NCBI RefSeq assembly: GCF_901538355.1
Contig: NZ_LR593887.1
Coordinates: 1,588,920-1,652,919, forward strand
Direction of reading: 5' to 3'
Length of the DNA: 64,000 nucleotides
From: Tuwongella immobilis
Lineage (GTDB): Bacteria > Planctomycetota > Planctomycetia > Gemmatales > Gemmataceae
Shown here: in pieces, positions 54,171 through 63,285 of the stretch
Layout: each line of letters opens with the position of its first letter
Position numbering within the stretch: the first letter of the stretch is position 1
Made by a program: the position numbers and the translations under genes
The notes under the pieces: model-generated
Database searches by the model: none
Told to the model about the DNA's origin: nothing
What the model saw: the letters and a program-made list of their open reading frames with translations, nothing else

Positions 54171-54848
54171 TCAGACCGCTTTCGTGGCCCCGGTGACGAC
54201 GATGCCGATGCCGAATGGGAATTTCTTCTCGCCGACGGTCGCCTGTGTTTTGATGCGGATGACCTGGATGCCGTCGTCCTCCGAAGTGATGCTGGCGGCA
54301 TCTTTGGGGGAGAAGTTCGGGAATAATAGCACCACGCCCGGATGCACGCCGCCGGTGGTGCTCATGCTGCGTTGATGCAATGTGCGAACATCGATGCGAT
54401 CTGCGGAGGTGTCTTTCGCAATCGGCGTCAGCAGTGCGAAATCGGTGTACGGGGCGGTGCCTTCGTGTTCGCCGGTCTTGGGCTGCACGGCAATTCGCAA
54501 CGTGTAGATGCCGGCGGTCATCAGTTGCTTGCGGAAATCGGTCCACGGCTTGTGAATTTTCACCAAGCCAATCAACGTCGTGGCGGGGATTTCTTCGTAG
54601 GTCAGCCCGTTGGCGGCTTGCTCGGCGGTGCCGGAACTCGCCAATTCGGGCCGCATCCAAAAGGTCATCCACGCTTCGCCCGCGTTGTCCAGCAGCGTGA
54701 CTGCATCTTTGGTGAGAACATTGCGGATGCTTTCTGGGGCATCCGCGGGCAGATCCAGCGATTCGCTGCGAATTTTCAGCGGCTCCGCAGCCGGAATGCA
54801 CCCCAGAGGAATTCCCACCAGCGCCAACACGATCGCCACGCGCAGCAT
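54171..54848 (-). CDS. Unknown secreted protein in the exporter operon
   Basis: 225 residues. A signal peptide (MLRVAIVLALVGIPLGCIPA) is present; the Cys could be lipidated, but the lipobox is not canonical. The mature region is mixed alpha/beta (EAWMTFWMRPELASSG; ATTLIGLVKIHKPWTDF; AGIYTLRIAVQPKTGEHEG) and ends with FGIGIVVTGATKAV. I do not recognise the family; the AGIYTLRIAVQP strand pattern suggests a beta sandwich that might bind something. GAGGGGG lies upstream of the ATG. It lies 24 bp after the KDG kinase gene and 18 bp before the adaptor gene. Confidence 0.75.
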   Translation of the reverse strand: MLRVAIVLALVGIPLGCIPAAEPLKIRSESLDLPADAPESIRNVLTKDAVTLLDNAGEAWMTFWMRPELASSGTAEQAANGLTYEEIPATTLIGLVKIHKPWTDFRKQLMTAGIYTLRIAVQPKTGEHEGTAPYTDFALLTPIAKDTSADRIDVRTLHQRSMSTTGGVHPGVVLLFPNFSPKDAASITSEDDGIQVIRIKTQATVGEKKFPFGIGIVVTGATKAV

Positions 54849-54872
54849 GCGTCAACCCCCTCACCAGAGCAT

Positions 54873-55868
54873 TTAGCGTCGAATTCGGTAGCCACCCTCG
54901 GCCACAATCGACTGAATTTCGTGGGGCGTAATCCACGGGAAATCGCCCGGAATCGAGTGCTTCACCGCCCCCATTGCCGTGCCCCAATCCAAACCGCGCT
55001 GGATGTCGCCGGCCAACACGCCGTCAATGAATCCCGCAATCAAGGCATCGCCCGCACCAATGCGATCGACAATTTCCACCTCGTAACTGCGGGTTCGGTA
55101 GACCGTACCATTGGCAACCGCGATTGCCGTGAAGCGATTTTTCCAAACGCTGACATTTTCCCGCAGGCTCATCGCCACCGCCTGCACCTGATATCGCTCA
55201 GCAACTTGTTGCAGCACCACTTCAGGCTCGCCGGGCGGAATATCGAGAAATACGGTCGCATCTTCCATGCTGGTGGTAACGACATCCGCCATTTCGACCG
55301 CTTCGCGCATCCAGGGCTTGGCCTCATCAATTGACCAGAGCGTCGAGCGATAGTTCGGATCGAAACTGATTCGCAGGCCCATTCGTTTGGCCGTCTGCAT
55401 GGCTTCTCGGGTGACGGCGGCGGTGGCGGCACTCAATGCCGGGGTGATTCCCGTGACATGGAACCAATCCGCGTTGGCCATCAACGATTCCCAGGGGACA
55501 CTTCCCGGCGTGATGCGGGCAATGGCCGAATCTTTGCGATCGTACACCAGCGCACTGGGTCGCGGGGCCGCGCCGAACTCCAAAAAGTAAAGGCCGACAC
55601 GGGCTTGCGGATCATTCTCTGGCACAAATTGGACCGCATCCGTCCGAACGCCGGCTTCTCGTGCCCGATTCGCCACCAATCGTCCGAGCGCATGTCCGGG
55701 CAGCCGCGACACCCACGAGACATCGTGACCCAATCGCGCAAGTCCCACGCTGGTATTGAGTTCCGCCCCGCCGGCGTGCAAATTCAGCGCGTGCGCCTGC
55801 TCCAACCGGAGAAAATCCGGCGGAGTCAATCGGAGCATCGCTTCGCCGAAGGTGAGAATGCGGGCCAT
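54873..55868 (-). CDS. kdgK: PfkB-family sugar kinase, probably 2-keto-3-deoxygluconate kinase
   Basis: 331 residues. The PfkB N-terminal glycine patch (HAGGAELNTSVGLARLG) and the C-terminal catalytic motif (VDRIGAGDALIAGFIDG, with the base Asp) are intact. The best match within PfkB is KDG kinase, because the gene sits 13 bp after KDPG aldolase: KDG is phosphorylated to KDPG, which the aldolase then splits. The starting ILTFGEAMLRLTPP is typical of KdgK. Ribokinase-like alternatives cannot be excluded by sequence alone. Confidence 0.87.
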   Translation of the reverse strand: MARILTFGEAMLRLTPPDFLRLEQAHALNLHAGGAELNTSVGLARLGHDVSWVSRLPGHALGRLVANRAREAGVRTDAVQFVPENDPQARVGLYFLEFGAAPRPSALVYDRKDSAIARITPGSVPWESLMANADWFHVTGITPALSAATAAVTREAMQTAKRMGLRISFDPNYRSTLWSIDEAKPWMREAVEMADVVTTSMEDATVFLDIPPGEPEVVLQQVAERYQVQAVAMSLRENVSVWKNRFTAIAVANGTVYRTRSYEVEIVDRIGAGDALIAGFIDGVLAGDIQRGLDWGTAMGAVKHSIPGDFPWITPHEIQSIVAEGGYRIRR

Positions 55869-55881
55869 GCCATCCCTTTCA

Positions 55882-56556
55882 TCAGCCAGCGACTGGTTTC
55901 GACCGAGCGGAATCGGCCTGGAATTGCGTCACAATGCTGCGATATTGTCGGGCCAAGTCGGTAAGCTGGGCAAAGTCGCGGCTGGCAATCGCCTTGGGAT
56001 TGACAAGCTGGCTGCCAACCCCTAAACAACAAGCCCCCGCATCCAGAAATTGGCGGGCCGTGGAAAGATCGACCCCGCCCGTGGGCATGATGCGCACCTG
56101 GGGAAGCGGGCCACGCATCGCCTTAAAGAATGCCGGGCCAAGGACTTCCGCCGGGAAGACTTTGACAATGTCGGCTCCGGCTTCCCAGGCGGTGAGAATC
56201 TCGGTGGGGGTGAACGCACCGGGCATCACCAGCGTGGAATAGCGGCGACACAACGAAATGAGGTCGCGGTTACAGACCGGCGAGACGATGAAATCGGCCC
56301 CGGCCAGGATTGCCGCGCGGGCCGTCTCGGCGTCAAGGACCGTCCCCGCACCGACCAGCACACGATCGCCCAACTGCTTCCGCACAGCGGCGATGGCCGC
56401 GAGCGCGTTGGGAATCGTGAACGTCAGCTCGGCGACGGTCACACCACCATCGGCCAGCGCCCCGACGACGTCCACCAGATCGTCAGGATTCGGCGTGCGG
56501 ATGACGGCAATAATGCCACTGGACAGAATTTCGGTCAGCGGGGTTGTTCGGTTCAT
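55882..56556 (-). CDS. eda: KDPG aldolase (2-keto-3-deoxy-6-phosphogluconate aldolase)
   Basis: 224 residues. Class I aldolase with the Schiff-base Lys in ADIVKVFPAE, the catalytic Glu in VAELTFTIPNA, the phosphate-binding PTGGVDLSTA, and VLVGAGTVLD. It cleaves KDPG to pyruvate and glyceraldehyde 3-phosphate, the last step of the Entner-Doudoroff pathway and of uronate degradation. Start 56556; the longer frame back to 56595 adds residues not seen in the family. It is the first gene of the packed minus-strand run and is divergent from the glycosyltransferase at 56676. Confidence 0.95.
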   Translation of the reverse strand: MNRTTPLTEILSSGIIAVIRTPNPDDLVDVVGALADGGVTVAELTFTIPNALAAIAAVRKQLGDRVLVGAGTVLDAETARAAILAGADFIVSPVCNRDLISLCRRYSTLVMPGAFTPTEILTAWEAGADIVKVFPAEVLGPAFFKAMRGPLPQVRIMPTGGVDLSTARQFLDAGACCLGVGSQLVNPKAIASRDFAQLTDLARQYRSIVTQFQADSARSKPVAG

Positions 56557-56675
56557 GCGGTGATTGTCGCAGGTGATGCCCGCAACGGCAACCAATTTGC
56601 GGGCGGTTGGGCAAATTCCAGCAGGGATGCGAATTTGGCCTAGGGTTGCCCAGTGTTCCCCCGAGGAGTCTCTCC

Positions 56676-59567
56676 ATGCGTGTCAGTGTGGTCATCCACC
56701 CAATCGGGGATACCGCTGCCTTGCAAGCCACGCTGCAAGGGCTGGCGCTGCAAACCGAACTGGATTTTGAGGTGCTTTTGGCCGGGGATGAGCCGGATCC
56801 GGCCGCGCGCCAAGCGTTGCATCCGCACGCGAATCGTCTGCGATGGATCGGGGCGGTGCCGAATTCCTGGGGACAGACGCGCAATCGAGCCGTGCAGCAT
56901 TCCCACGGCGACTGGGTCGCGTTTCTGGAAGCGGGGGCGATTCCCGCGCCGCAATGGTTGGAAGAATTGCTGGCGCTGAGTGCGGAAGCCCATGCCCAGG
57001 ATTTGGTGGCTGTCGGTGGGCCGATTCGTGGCGATGCTGCCGATTCCGGGATTGCGGTCGATCGCATCACGGGCGAGATCGTCGATTGCCCGGCCGCGCA
57101 TGTGGCCCAGACGCTGCCCTATGGCGATGCGCGGCTGCATCTGCCCGCTGGAAATTGCGCCGTTCGCCGCGAGGCGTTTCGGCTTGCCGGTGGGTATCAT
57201 CCGATTTTTCAGGGCGAAACCGCACACGCGGATTGGCTGCGTCGCACGCTCGATGCGGGCGGGCGGCTGCGTCGCTGCGAATTGGCCTGGGTGCTTCGTC
57301 ATCAGCGAATCGAGATGGATGCTCGCCGCACGGCGTGGGCGGCGGATCTGATCCCGGCGACGCTCGCTGCCCGTCGTCCGCATGACCGGGAAGCGGACCT
57401 GCTTGCCTGGTGTGTACAAGCGATTCAGCAGATCATCGCTTACGCGTCAGAAAGCATGGTGCAGCATGCCTTGCATCAATCGCTTAGTCACGGATTGAAT
57501 TGTCGATTGGCGGCTTGCGAGAATCCACCCGAATTGCCGTCGGTTGTTGAGAAAACGATCGGAGTTCGCTGGGTTCCAACCAACGAAGCGGCCACTCGAA
57601 TCAACGTCGCGGTGATCGGGCATCCGACCCCAGCGGATCAGCCGCATGATGGGTGGAAGTTGGCCGAATCGCTCCGAGATGCTGGGCATCGCGTGACGTT
57701 GATTGTGCCCTCGATCGCGATCCAGGATCGCTGGTCGTTTCGTCGCGGCATCTGGATTCAGCAGGTGGCGGTGACTGCGGAAATGCCCCCGATTCGGCAA
57801 TCGGAAGCATTGCATGCCGCGGTGGAAACCCTGCATTGGGAGCAGTTTTTGGATGCGGTGATGGTCCCGCCGGATGAGTGGGGCTACGCGACCGCAATCG
57901 ACGGCGGATTGGTGCGATTTGCTCGCACGACGAACGTCTCGCTGGCGGCACCGGAATCCGAGTTGGTGACGAAATTCCGGGCCGAAGCGGAGGCTGTGCT
58001 GCAACCGCGTCCCCGTGATTGGGGGGCCGAATTGGTCGCGGCCGTGCGGGCGTCAATTGATCCGGCCATGCGTGAGCTGCCACCGCCGACGATGCGCCGA
58101 ATGCGATTCAGCCTGATTTGCGGGGGAATCGCCCATCGCGATGCCACCTCAAATGTGACACGCTCGCAGTTCCAAGCCATCACGGATTATTGCAGAGCGA
58201 AGCGCATCCGCACGCGCATTCGCGCGTTTATGCCCGCGTGTGCGGTGCCCGATTCGCGGGTCATCATCACCCATCCCGAAGCGTGCGAAGTGGTGACGCA
58301 TCCGCACGTTCAAGCCTCGGATTTGATCCTGATTCACTTTGGTTTCTACGCGCCGGGGAATCAGGCGATTCACTTTCTGCCACGCTCCGCGAAGGTGGTG
58401 TTGTGCTACCACGGGATCACGCCGCCGCGATTTGAATCACCCGCCAATCGCGTCATGCTGCACCGATCGTATGAGCAGTTGGATTACCTGCTGCACGTCA
58501 ATCAGATTCTAGTCCAAAGCGAATATCTGGCAAAAGAATTACTTGCGCAAGGCATCGCTCGCGAATCGATTGTTCGCCTGCCGCTGCCGTTGGCGGTCCC
58601 ACAGACGAGCGAACTCGCCGAGTTACCCGAAACTGGTACGCCGCTGCGGTTGATTTACTTGGGCCGAGTCGTGCCCAGCAAGGGCTTGTTGGATCTGTTT
58701 GCCGCGATGAGTCGGGTGCGGGAGCAGGGCGGGCCGGAACTGCGTCTGTCGATTTATAGCAACTCGAAAATGGCCAATCCGGAGCATCGAGCGGAACTGG
58801 AATCGTGGGTTCAAGCGCATCACCTGGAGCACGCGATTGAATTTTGCTTTGATTGCGAAAATGCTGAGGTTGCGGCGGCGTTTCGGTCGGCAGATGTGCT
58901 GGTGATGCCGTCGTATCACGAGGGATTTTGTGTGCCGGTGATCGAAGCACTGGCCAACGGTTGCCGGGTGCTGACGACTCAAGCGGCCGCGCTGCCGGAG
59001 ACTAGCGGCGGGCTGGGGCAGACGATTCCGCCGGGGGATGTCGAGGCGATGGCGGCTTGTCTCTCGGCGATGCCCGCGGATCGCGATGCGGGGATGGTTC
59101 GCACGGATTCGCAGCTGCTGAGCCGTGCCGACTGGTGGCAGCGGGTGCAGGCATATTTGCCGCGATTTGAGCCGAAACGCTACACGCACGATTTCTTGGC
59201 GGCGGTGTTTGATGGCTGGAATCCGCCGCCGTTGGAAGTGCGGGAGTATCTGGCGCGGGAGCAGGGCCGGATTTGGCGGGAGGCGGTGGCGGGGCAGGCG
59301 AGTCGGCCGCACGGCTGGATCTCGCAGCGGATTTTGGAGTTGGAGTTGACCCAACCCGCCAAGCCCACATCCGTCCCGGTTCAACCGCCGGTGAGTGGCT
59401 GGAAGTCCCGAATTCGCCAGGGGTTGCAGCCGATTGCTCGACGGGTACCGATGCTGGCGATGGTCGTGCGATACTGCAAGCGGGCCATTTTGTTGCCATG
59501 GAATTTCCATATTTTGTTCACGGAATTGCAGCAGCGAATGCGAGATGGATCGACGAAATCGTCGTGA
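56676..59567 (+). CDS. Bifunctional GT2-GT4 glycosyltransferase
   Basis: 963 residues. The N-terminal roughly 280 residues form a GT2 (GT-A) domain: MRVSVVIHPIGDTAALQATL, then FEVLLAGDEPD and GDWVAFLEAGAIPAP. A middle part (INVAVIGHPTPADQPHDGWK, LAESLRDAGHRVTLIV) looks like a GT-B N-lobe. The C-terminal part is GT4, with RLIYLGRVVPSKGLLDLFAA and the nucleotide-sugar motif VLVMPSYHEGFCVPVIEALA, where the Glu residues are typical. The DxD equivalent in GT2 is weak. ATG 56676 has GAGGAG upstream. It is homologous over its C-terminal half to the next gene; both probably build a surface polysaccharide. Confidence 0.88.
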   Translation: MRVSVVIHPIGDTAALQATLQGLALQTELDFEVLLAGDEPDPAARQALHPHANRLRWIGAVPNSWGQTRNRAVQHSHGDWVAFLEAGAIPAPQWLEELLALSAEAHAQDLVAVGGPIRGDAADSGIAVDRITGEIVDCPAAHVAQTLPYGDARLHLPAGNCAVRREAFRLAGGYHPIFQGETAHADWLRRTLDAGGRLRRCELAWVLRHQRIEMDARRTAWAADLIPATLAARRPHDREADLLAWCVQAIQQIIAYASESMVQHALHQSLSHGLNCRLAACENPPELPSVVEKTIGVRWVPTNEAATRINVAVIGHPTPADQPHDGWKLAESLRDAGHRVTLIVPSIAIQDRWSFRRGIWIQQVAVTAEMPPIRQSEALHAAVETLHWEQFLDAVMVPPDEWGYATAIDGGLVRFARTTNVSLAAPESELVTKFRAEAEAVLQPRPRDWGAELVAAVRASIDPAMRELPPPTMRRMRFSLICGGIAHRDATSNVTRSQFQAITDYCRAKRIRTRIRAFMPACAVPDSRVIITHPEACEVVTHPHVQASDLILIHFGFYAPGNQAIHFLPRSAKVVLCYHGITPPRFESPANRVMLHRSYEQLDYLLHVNQILVQSEYLAKELLAQGIARESIVRLPLPLAVPQTSELAELPETGTPLRLIYLGRVVPSKGLLDLFAAMSRVREQGGPELRLSIYSNSKMANPEHRAELESWVQAHHLEHAIEFCFDCENAEVAAAFRSADVLVMPSYHEGFCVPVIEALANGCRVLTTQAAALPETSGGLGQTIPPGDVEAMAACLSAMPADRDAGMVRTDSQLLSRADWWQRVQAYLPRFEPKRYTHDFLAAVFDGWNPPPLEVREYLAREQGRIWREAVAGQASRPHGWISQRILELELTQPAKPTSVPVQPPVSGWKSRIRQGLQPIARRVPMLAMVVRYCKRAILLPWNFHILFTELQQRMRDGSTKSS

Positions 59568-59603
59568 TTGTCCCGCATTGGCGGATCATCAGGGAGAAAC
59601 CGC

Positions 59604-61601
59604 ATGGCCGTGCCACGTCCATTGTCGCTGGGGATGGTTGCTCCGGACTGGCCGCCGCGATCGGCGGTGCGGTTGGCCGAGCAGGGGCACACGGTGCATC
59701 TGTTCGTGCGAGCGGGAACCCCCGCACCAGGTGTCAATTTCCCGCGAATTCACCTGCATCCGTACCAACCGGAGACCGATGGCACCTGGAATCGTCCGGG
59801 GTTGGGGCGGCTTGCCCGGCAGATGCTTGGCACCTCGATGGGCGTCTATCGGGCGATTACCCGCATGCGAGCCGAGGCTCCATTGGATCTGGTGCGAATT
59901 CCCGTCTTCGGCGCGATGGCGTTTTTCACGCTGCATGATCCCAATTTCCGGGTGGTTCTGCTCGATGGGCCGGGCCACGCGGGCGGGATGCAAGCGGATA
60001 ATCCCGAGGCGGTGCAGCTTTGTGCCATGGAGCGCTGGTGTCGTGAAGCGGCCTGGGCGATTGAGCCGCAAGTGCCGATTTCCGATGGGCCATTGCAGGC
60101 GGCGGATGCCCGCGAACGGCTGGAAGTTTTTGGCGATCGCATTCATGATCCCGATGATTCGACTTGGCCGCAAACCTCGTGGCGCACACGGAAGCGGCTG
60201 CGAGTTGCGGTGATCTGTCGGGATTTGGTGCCACGCGATGCCACCACCAATGTCACGCTCCAGCAGATCGAAGCGATCGATCGCTACGCGCGGCGGTATC
60301 AAATTCCCCTGGATTTGCGGATCTTTGCGACATGCAGCCGAATCGATGATAGTCGCGTGATTCTGCTGGATGATCCACGGATGCTGATGCGTCAATCGTT
60401 CCTGCTGACTGCGGATGTCGTGCTGGTGCAATACGGGTTTGTGAATCCTTTGGCGGATCTGCTGCCGATGCTCCCGGCGACCACTCGCGTGGTGACGAGC
60501 TTCGTGGGCATCACCCCGGCAGAAGTGCTGCGGCCCGAGCAGCGACCGGATATCGTCGCCACCCGCCAACAGGCCGTTGTCTTGAATCGCGCCAATCGCA
60601 TCCTGACCATCTCGAATTATCTGATTTCTGACTTGGAATCGCTGGGAATCGATCGGACGAAGATTCAGGTGGCTAAATTGCCGCATGCCGTGCCGAGTGT
60701 TCCGTCAGATCATCTGCCGAGTGAAAATAATGACGGTCGTGATAGTAATTCGTCGAAGAATCATGTGCAGATGATTTATTTGGGGCGGTTCGTGGCGTCC
60801 AAGGGGGTGCATGATCTGCTGGATGCGTTCGCGGCGGTGCATCGGCAGTCGCCCCAAGTCCGGCTCGATTTGTGCGGAAGCAAGGGGATTTCCGACGGGG
60901 TGTATCTGGGCGATCTCCAGGCGAAGGTGAACAAGCATCGCTTGGGCGATGCGGTTCGCTTTCGCTTTGATTTATCCGATGCGGAATTGTCGGCGGCGTT
61001 GCATGCGGCGGATCTGTTCGTCATGCCGTCTTATCACGAAGGATTCTGCGTGCCGGTGATCGAGGCATTGGCGAATCGCTGCCCGGTGTTGGCGTCGGAT
61101 GCGGGGGCGATTCCCGAGACGCTCGCGGGGCTGGGACGCACGTTTGCGACCGGGAAAAGCAGCGAATTGGCGTCGGCAATCGCGGACTGTTTGGCGATTC
61201 TGGCACGCGGCGAAATCCCAATCGCGAACGGGGCGATGCCGCGAATTGAGTGGCAAGCGGCGGTCGAGCGATACTTGGCGACGCTGTCGCGGGAAACGTA
61301 TCGCTCGGCGGTTATCCATGCGTTATTTGGCGACGAACCGCCGGTGAGCGAAGCGGTGCATGCACAGATTGTGCAGCGAATTTCCCGATTTGCGGATGCG
61401 CCGGAAACGTGCCTGGCGAGTGATGTGAGCGGAATTGTGGAGCGATTTTTGCAGCGTACCGGAACCGCGATTCCGGAGCCGGAGGGCACGCCGGTCAGTC
61501 CGCCGCCGATGCGTCAGCGCTTGCGAGAGCGAATCAAGACGATGCCCGTGGTGGGGAATCTGCTGCGATCCGTGCGAAATTGGTGGCGTCGCCGGGGGTA
61601 A
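59604..61601 (+). CDS. GT4-family glycosyltransferase
   Basis: 665 residues. The N-lobe (PLSLGMVAPDWPPRSAVRLAEQG) is followed by a second Rossmann-like segment (LRVAVICRDLVPRDATTNVT). The GT4 C-lobe has MIYLGRFVASKGVHDLLDAFAA and LFVMPSYHEGFCVPVIEALANR. The segments around RDATTNVT and the C-lobe are closely similar to the upstream gene (RDATSNVT), so the two are tandem paralogues with different N-termini. ATG 59604 has AGGGAG seven bases upstream, which decides it over 59568. A basic tail ends SVRNWWRRRG. Confidence 0.9.
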   Translation: MAVPRPLSLGMVAPDWPPRSAVRLAEQGHTVHLFVRAGTPAPGVNFPRIHLHPYQPETDGTWNRPGLGRLARQMLGTSMGVYRAITRMRAEAPLDLVRIPVFGAMAFFTLHDPNFRVVLLDGPGHAGGMQADNPEAVQLCAMERWCREAAWAIEPQVPISDGPLQAADARERLEVFGDRIHDPDDSTWPQTSWRTRKRLRVAVICRDLVPRDATTNVTLQQIEAIDRYARRYQIPLDLRIFATCSRIDDSRVILLDDPRMLMRQSFLLTADVVLVQYGFVNPLADLLPMLPATTRVVTSFVGITPAEVLRPEQRPDIVATRQQAVVLNRANRILTISNYLISDLESLGIDRTKIQVAKLPHAVPSVPSDHLPSENNDGRDSNSSKNHVQMIYLGRFVASKGVHDLLDAFAAVHRQSPQVRLDLCGSKGISDGVYLGDLQAKVNKHRLGDAVRFRFDLSDAELSAALHAADLFVMPSYHEGFCVPVIEALANRCPVLASDAGAIPETLAGLGRTFATGKSSELASAIADCLAILARGEIPIANGAMPRIEWQAAVERYLATLSRETYRSAVIHALFGDEPPVSEAVHAQIVQRISRFADAPETCLASDVSGIVERFLQRTGTAIPEPEGTPVSPPPMRQRLRERIKTMPVVGNLLRSVRNWWRRRG

Positions 61602-61795
61602 AGGCGAATCATGGCGCGGCGAATCGAGCGAGAGAATTCCCGAAACACGCATCGGCGAATCCGGGGAATGACGCGATCGCGGGCCGAAGTGGGCTTTCCT
61701 GGTTGGATTGGGCGTGATCGTGCGGTAAACTGGAGTGATTGAGATGGTGCAGGACTTGCGATTGCGATGATGGGTGGCTGGATAAGGGGACGCCG

Positions 61796-63250
61796 ATGCA
61801 GCGAATGATCCGGGATGGGGTGCCCATGAATCGGCGGCACTTTCTGGGCGATTGTGGCGTGGGGCTGGGGAAAATTGCGGCGGCGGGGTTGCTGACCGGA
61901 GCCTGGACCGGCGGCGCGACATCGGCGATGGCCGCTCCCACGAAACCGCAAGGCCCGTTGGCACCCAAAGCTCCGCATTTTCCCGGCAAGGCCAAGCGGG
62001 TCATCCACCTGTTTATGGCCGGTGCCCCCAGTCACCTGGATCTGTTTGATCCCAAGCCGACGCTCGCCAAACTCGAAGGCAAGCCGATTCCGCCCGATGT
62101 CATTGGTGGGCAACGCTATGCGTTTATTCGCAGCGATGCCAATGTCATGGGGCCGCGATTCAAATTCCAGCCGTATGGCAAGACCGGCACGCAGTTGGCC
62201 GAGGTGTTGCCGCACATCGGCGGCATCGCGGACGAGATTTGTCTGATTCGGTCGATGAAGACGGACCAATTCAATCACGCACCAGCGCAAATCTTTCTGA
62301 ATACGGGTTTTTCGCAACCGGGTCGCCCCAGCATTGGCTCGTGGGTGCTTTACGGGTTAGGTGCGGAGACGCAAGAACTCCCCGCGTATGTCGTGCTTTC
62401 CACCGGCGCAGGAATCAGCGGCGGCTCGGCCAATTGGAGCAGCGGCTTTTTGCCCACGTTGTACACCGGCGTGCGGTTCCGAAATCAGGGCGATCCGATT
62501 CTGAATGTCTCGTCGCCGGCGGGAATTACTCCGCAAATGCAGCGGGATTCGCTGGATCTGATTGGCTCGATGAATCGGCAGCGATTGCAGACCGTGGGCG
62601 ATCCCGAAATCGCCACCCGAATCGCCAGTTATGAAATGGCATTTCAACTGCAAACCAGTGCCCCAGAATTGATGAATCTGCGAAGCGAATCCAAGGAGAC
62701 GCTGCAACTGTATGGGGCGGACCCGGATGCGCCGTCGTTCGCACGGGCGTGTTTGCTGGCGCGGCGGATGATCGAACGCGGTGTCCGATTCGTGAATATC
62801 TATCACGAAGGTTGGGATGCCCATTCGGACGTGGTGGGCAATCACCGGAATATGGCCAAAGCGGTCGATCAGGCGTCGGCTGCACTGGTGATGGATCTCA
62901 AACGGCGGGGATTACTCGACGATACCTTGGTGATCTGGGGCGGTGAGTTTGGCCGCACGCCGATGGTGGAGACGAACCCCGCGCTGGGCCGCAGTCAAGG
63001 GCGGGATCACCATCCGCAGGCGTTTAGCATGTGGGTCGCTGGAGGCGGATTCAAGGCTGGACTCACCTACGGCAAGACCGACGAATTGGGATTCCATGTG
63101 GTGGAAAATGGCGTGCATGTTCACGATCTGCAAGCGACGCTCTTGCACTGTTTGGGGCTGGATCACGAGCGGCTGACCTATCGCTTTGCGGGCCGTGATT
63201 TCCGACTGACGGATGTGCATGGCCACGTCATGACCGATTTGCTGGCCTAA
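61796..63250 (+). CDS. DUF1501 protein, Tat-exported
   Basis: 484 residues. A twin-Arg signal (NRRHFLGDCGVGLGKIAAAG) is followed by the DUF1501 domain, a sulfatase/phosphatase-like fold. Motifs visible: FMAGAPSHLDLFDPKP, IRSMKTDQFNHAPAQ, GRPSIGSWVLYGLG, FVNIYHEGWDAHSD, and IWGGEFGRTPMVE with GRDHHPQAFSMWVAGGG. This is the planctomycete set of metal-site residues. In most planctomycetes the gene follows a DUF1549/DUF1553 cytochrome-like gene; none is here. Start 61796 has AAGGGG six bases upstream; 61826 (directly at the Tat motif) is an alternative. Confidence 0.93.
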   Translation: MQRMIRDGVPMNRRHFLGDCGVGLGKIAAAGLLTGAWTGGATSAMAAPTKPQGPLAPKAPHFPGKAKRVIHLFMAGAPSHLDLFDPKPTLAKLEGKPIPPDVIGGQRYAFIRSDANVMGPRFKFQPYGKTGTQLAEVLPHIGGIADEICLIRSMKTDQFNHAPAQIFLNTGFSQPGRPSIGSWVLYGLGAETQELPAYVVLSTGAGISGGSANWSSGFLPTLYTGVRFRNQGDPILNVSSPAGITPQMQRDSLDLIGSMNRQRLQTVGDPEIATRIASYEMAFQLQTSAPELMNLRSESKETLQLYGADPDAPSFARACLLARRMIERGVRFVNIYHEGWDAHSDVVGNHRNMAKAVDQASAALVMDLKRRGLLDDTLVIWGGEFGRTPMVETNPALGRSQGRDHHPQAFSMWVAGGGFKAGLTYGKTDELGFHVVENGVHVHDLQATLLHCLGLDHERLTYRFAGRDFRLTDVHGHVMTDLLA

Positions 63251-63285
63251 TTCGGCACGCCACCATCGGTGGGGCGGGGGACAGT

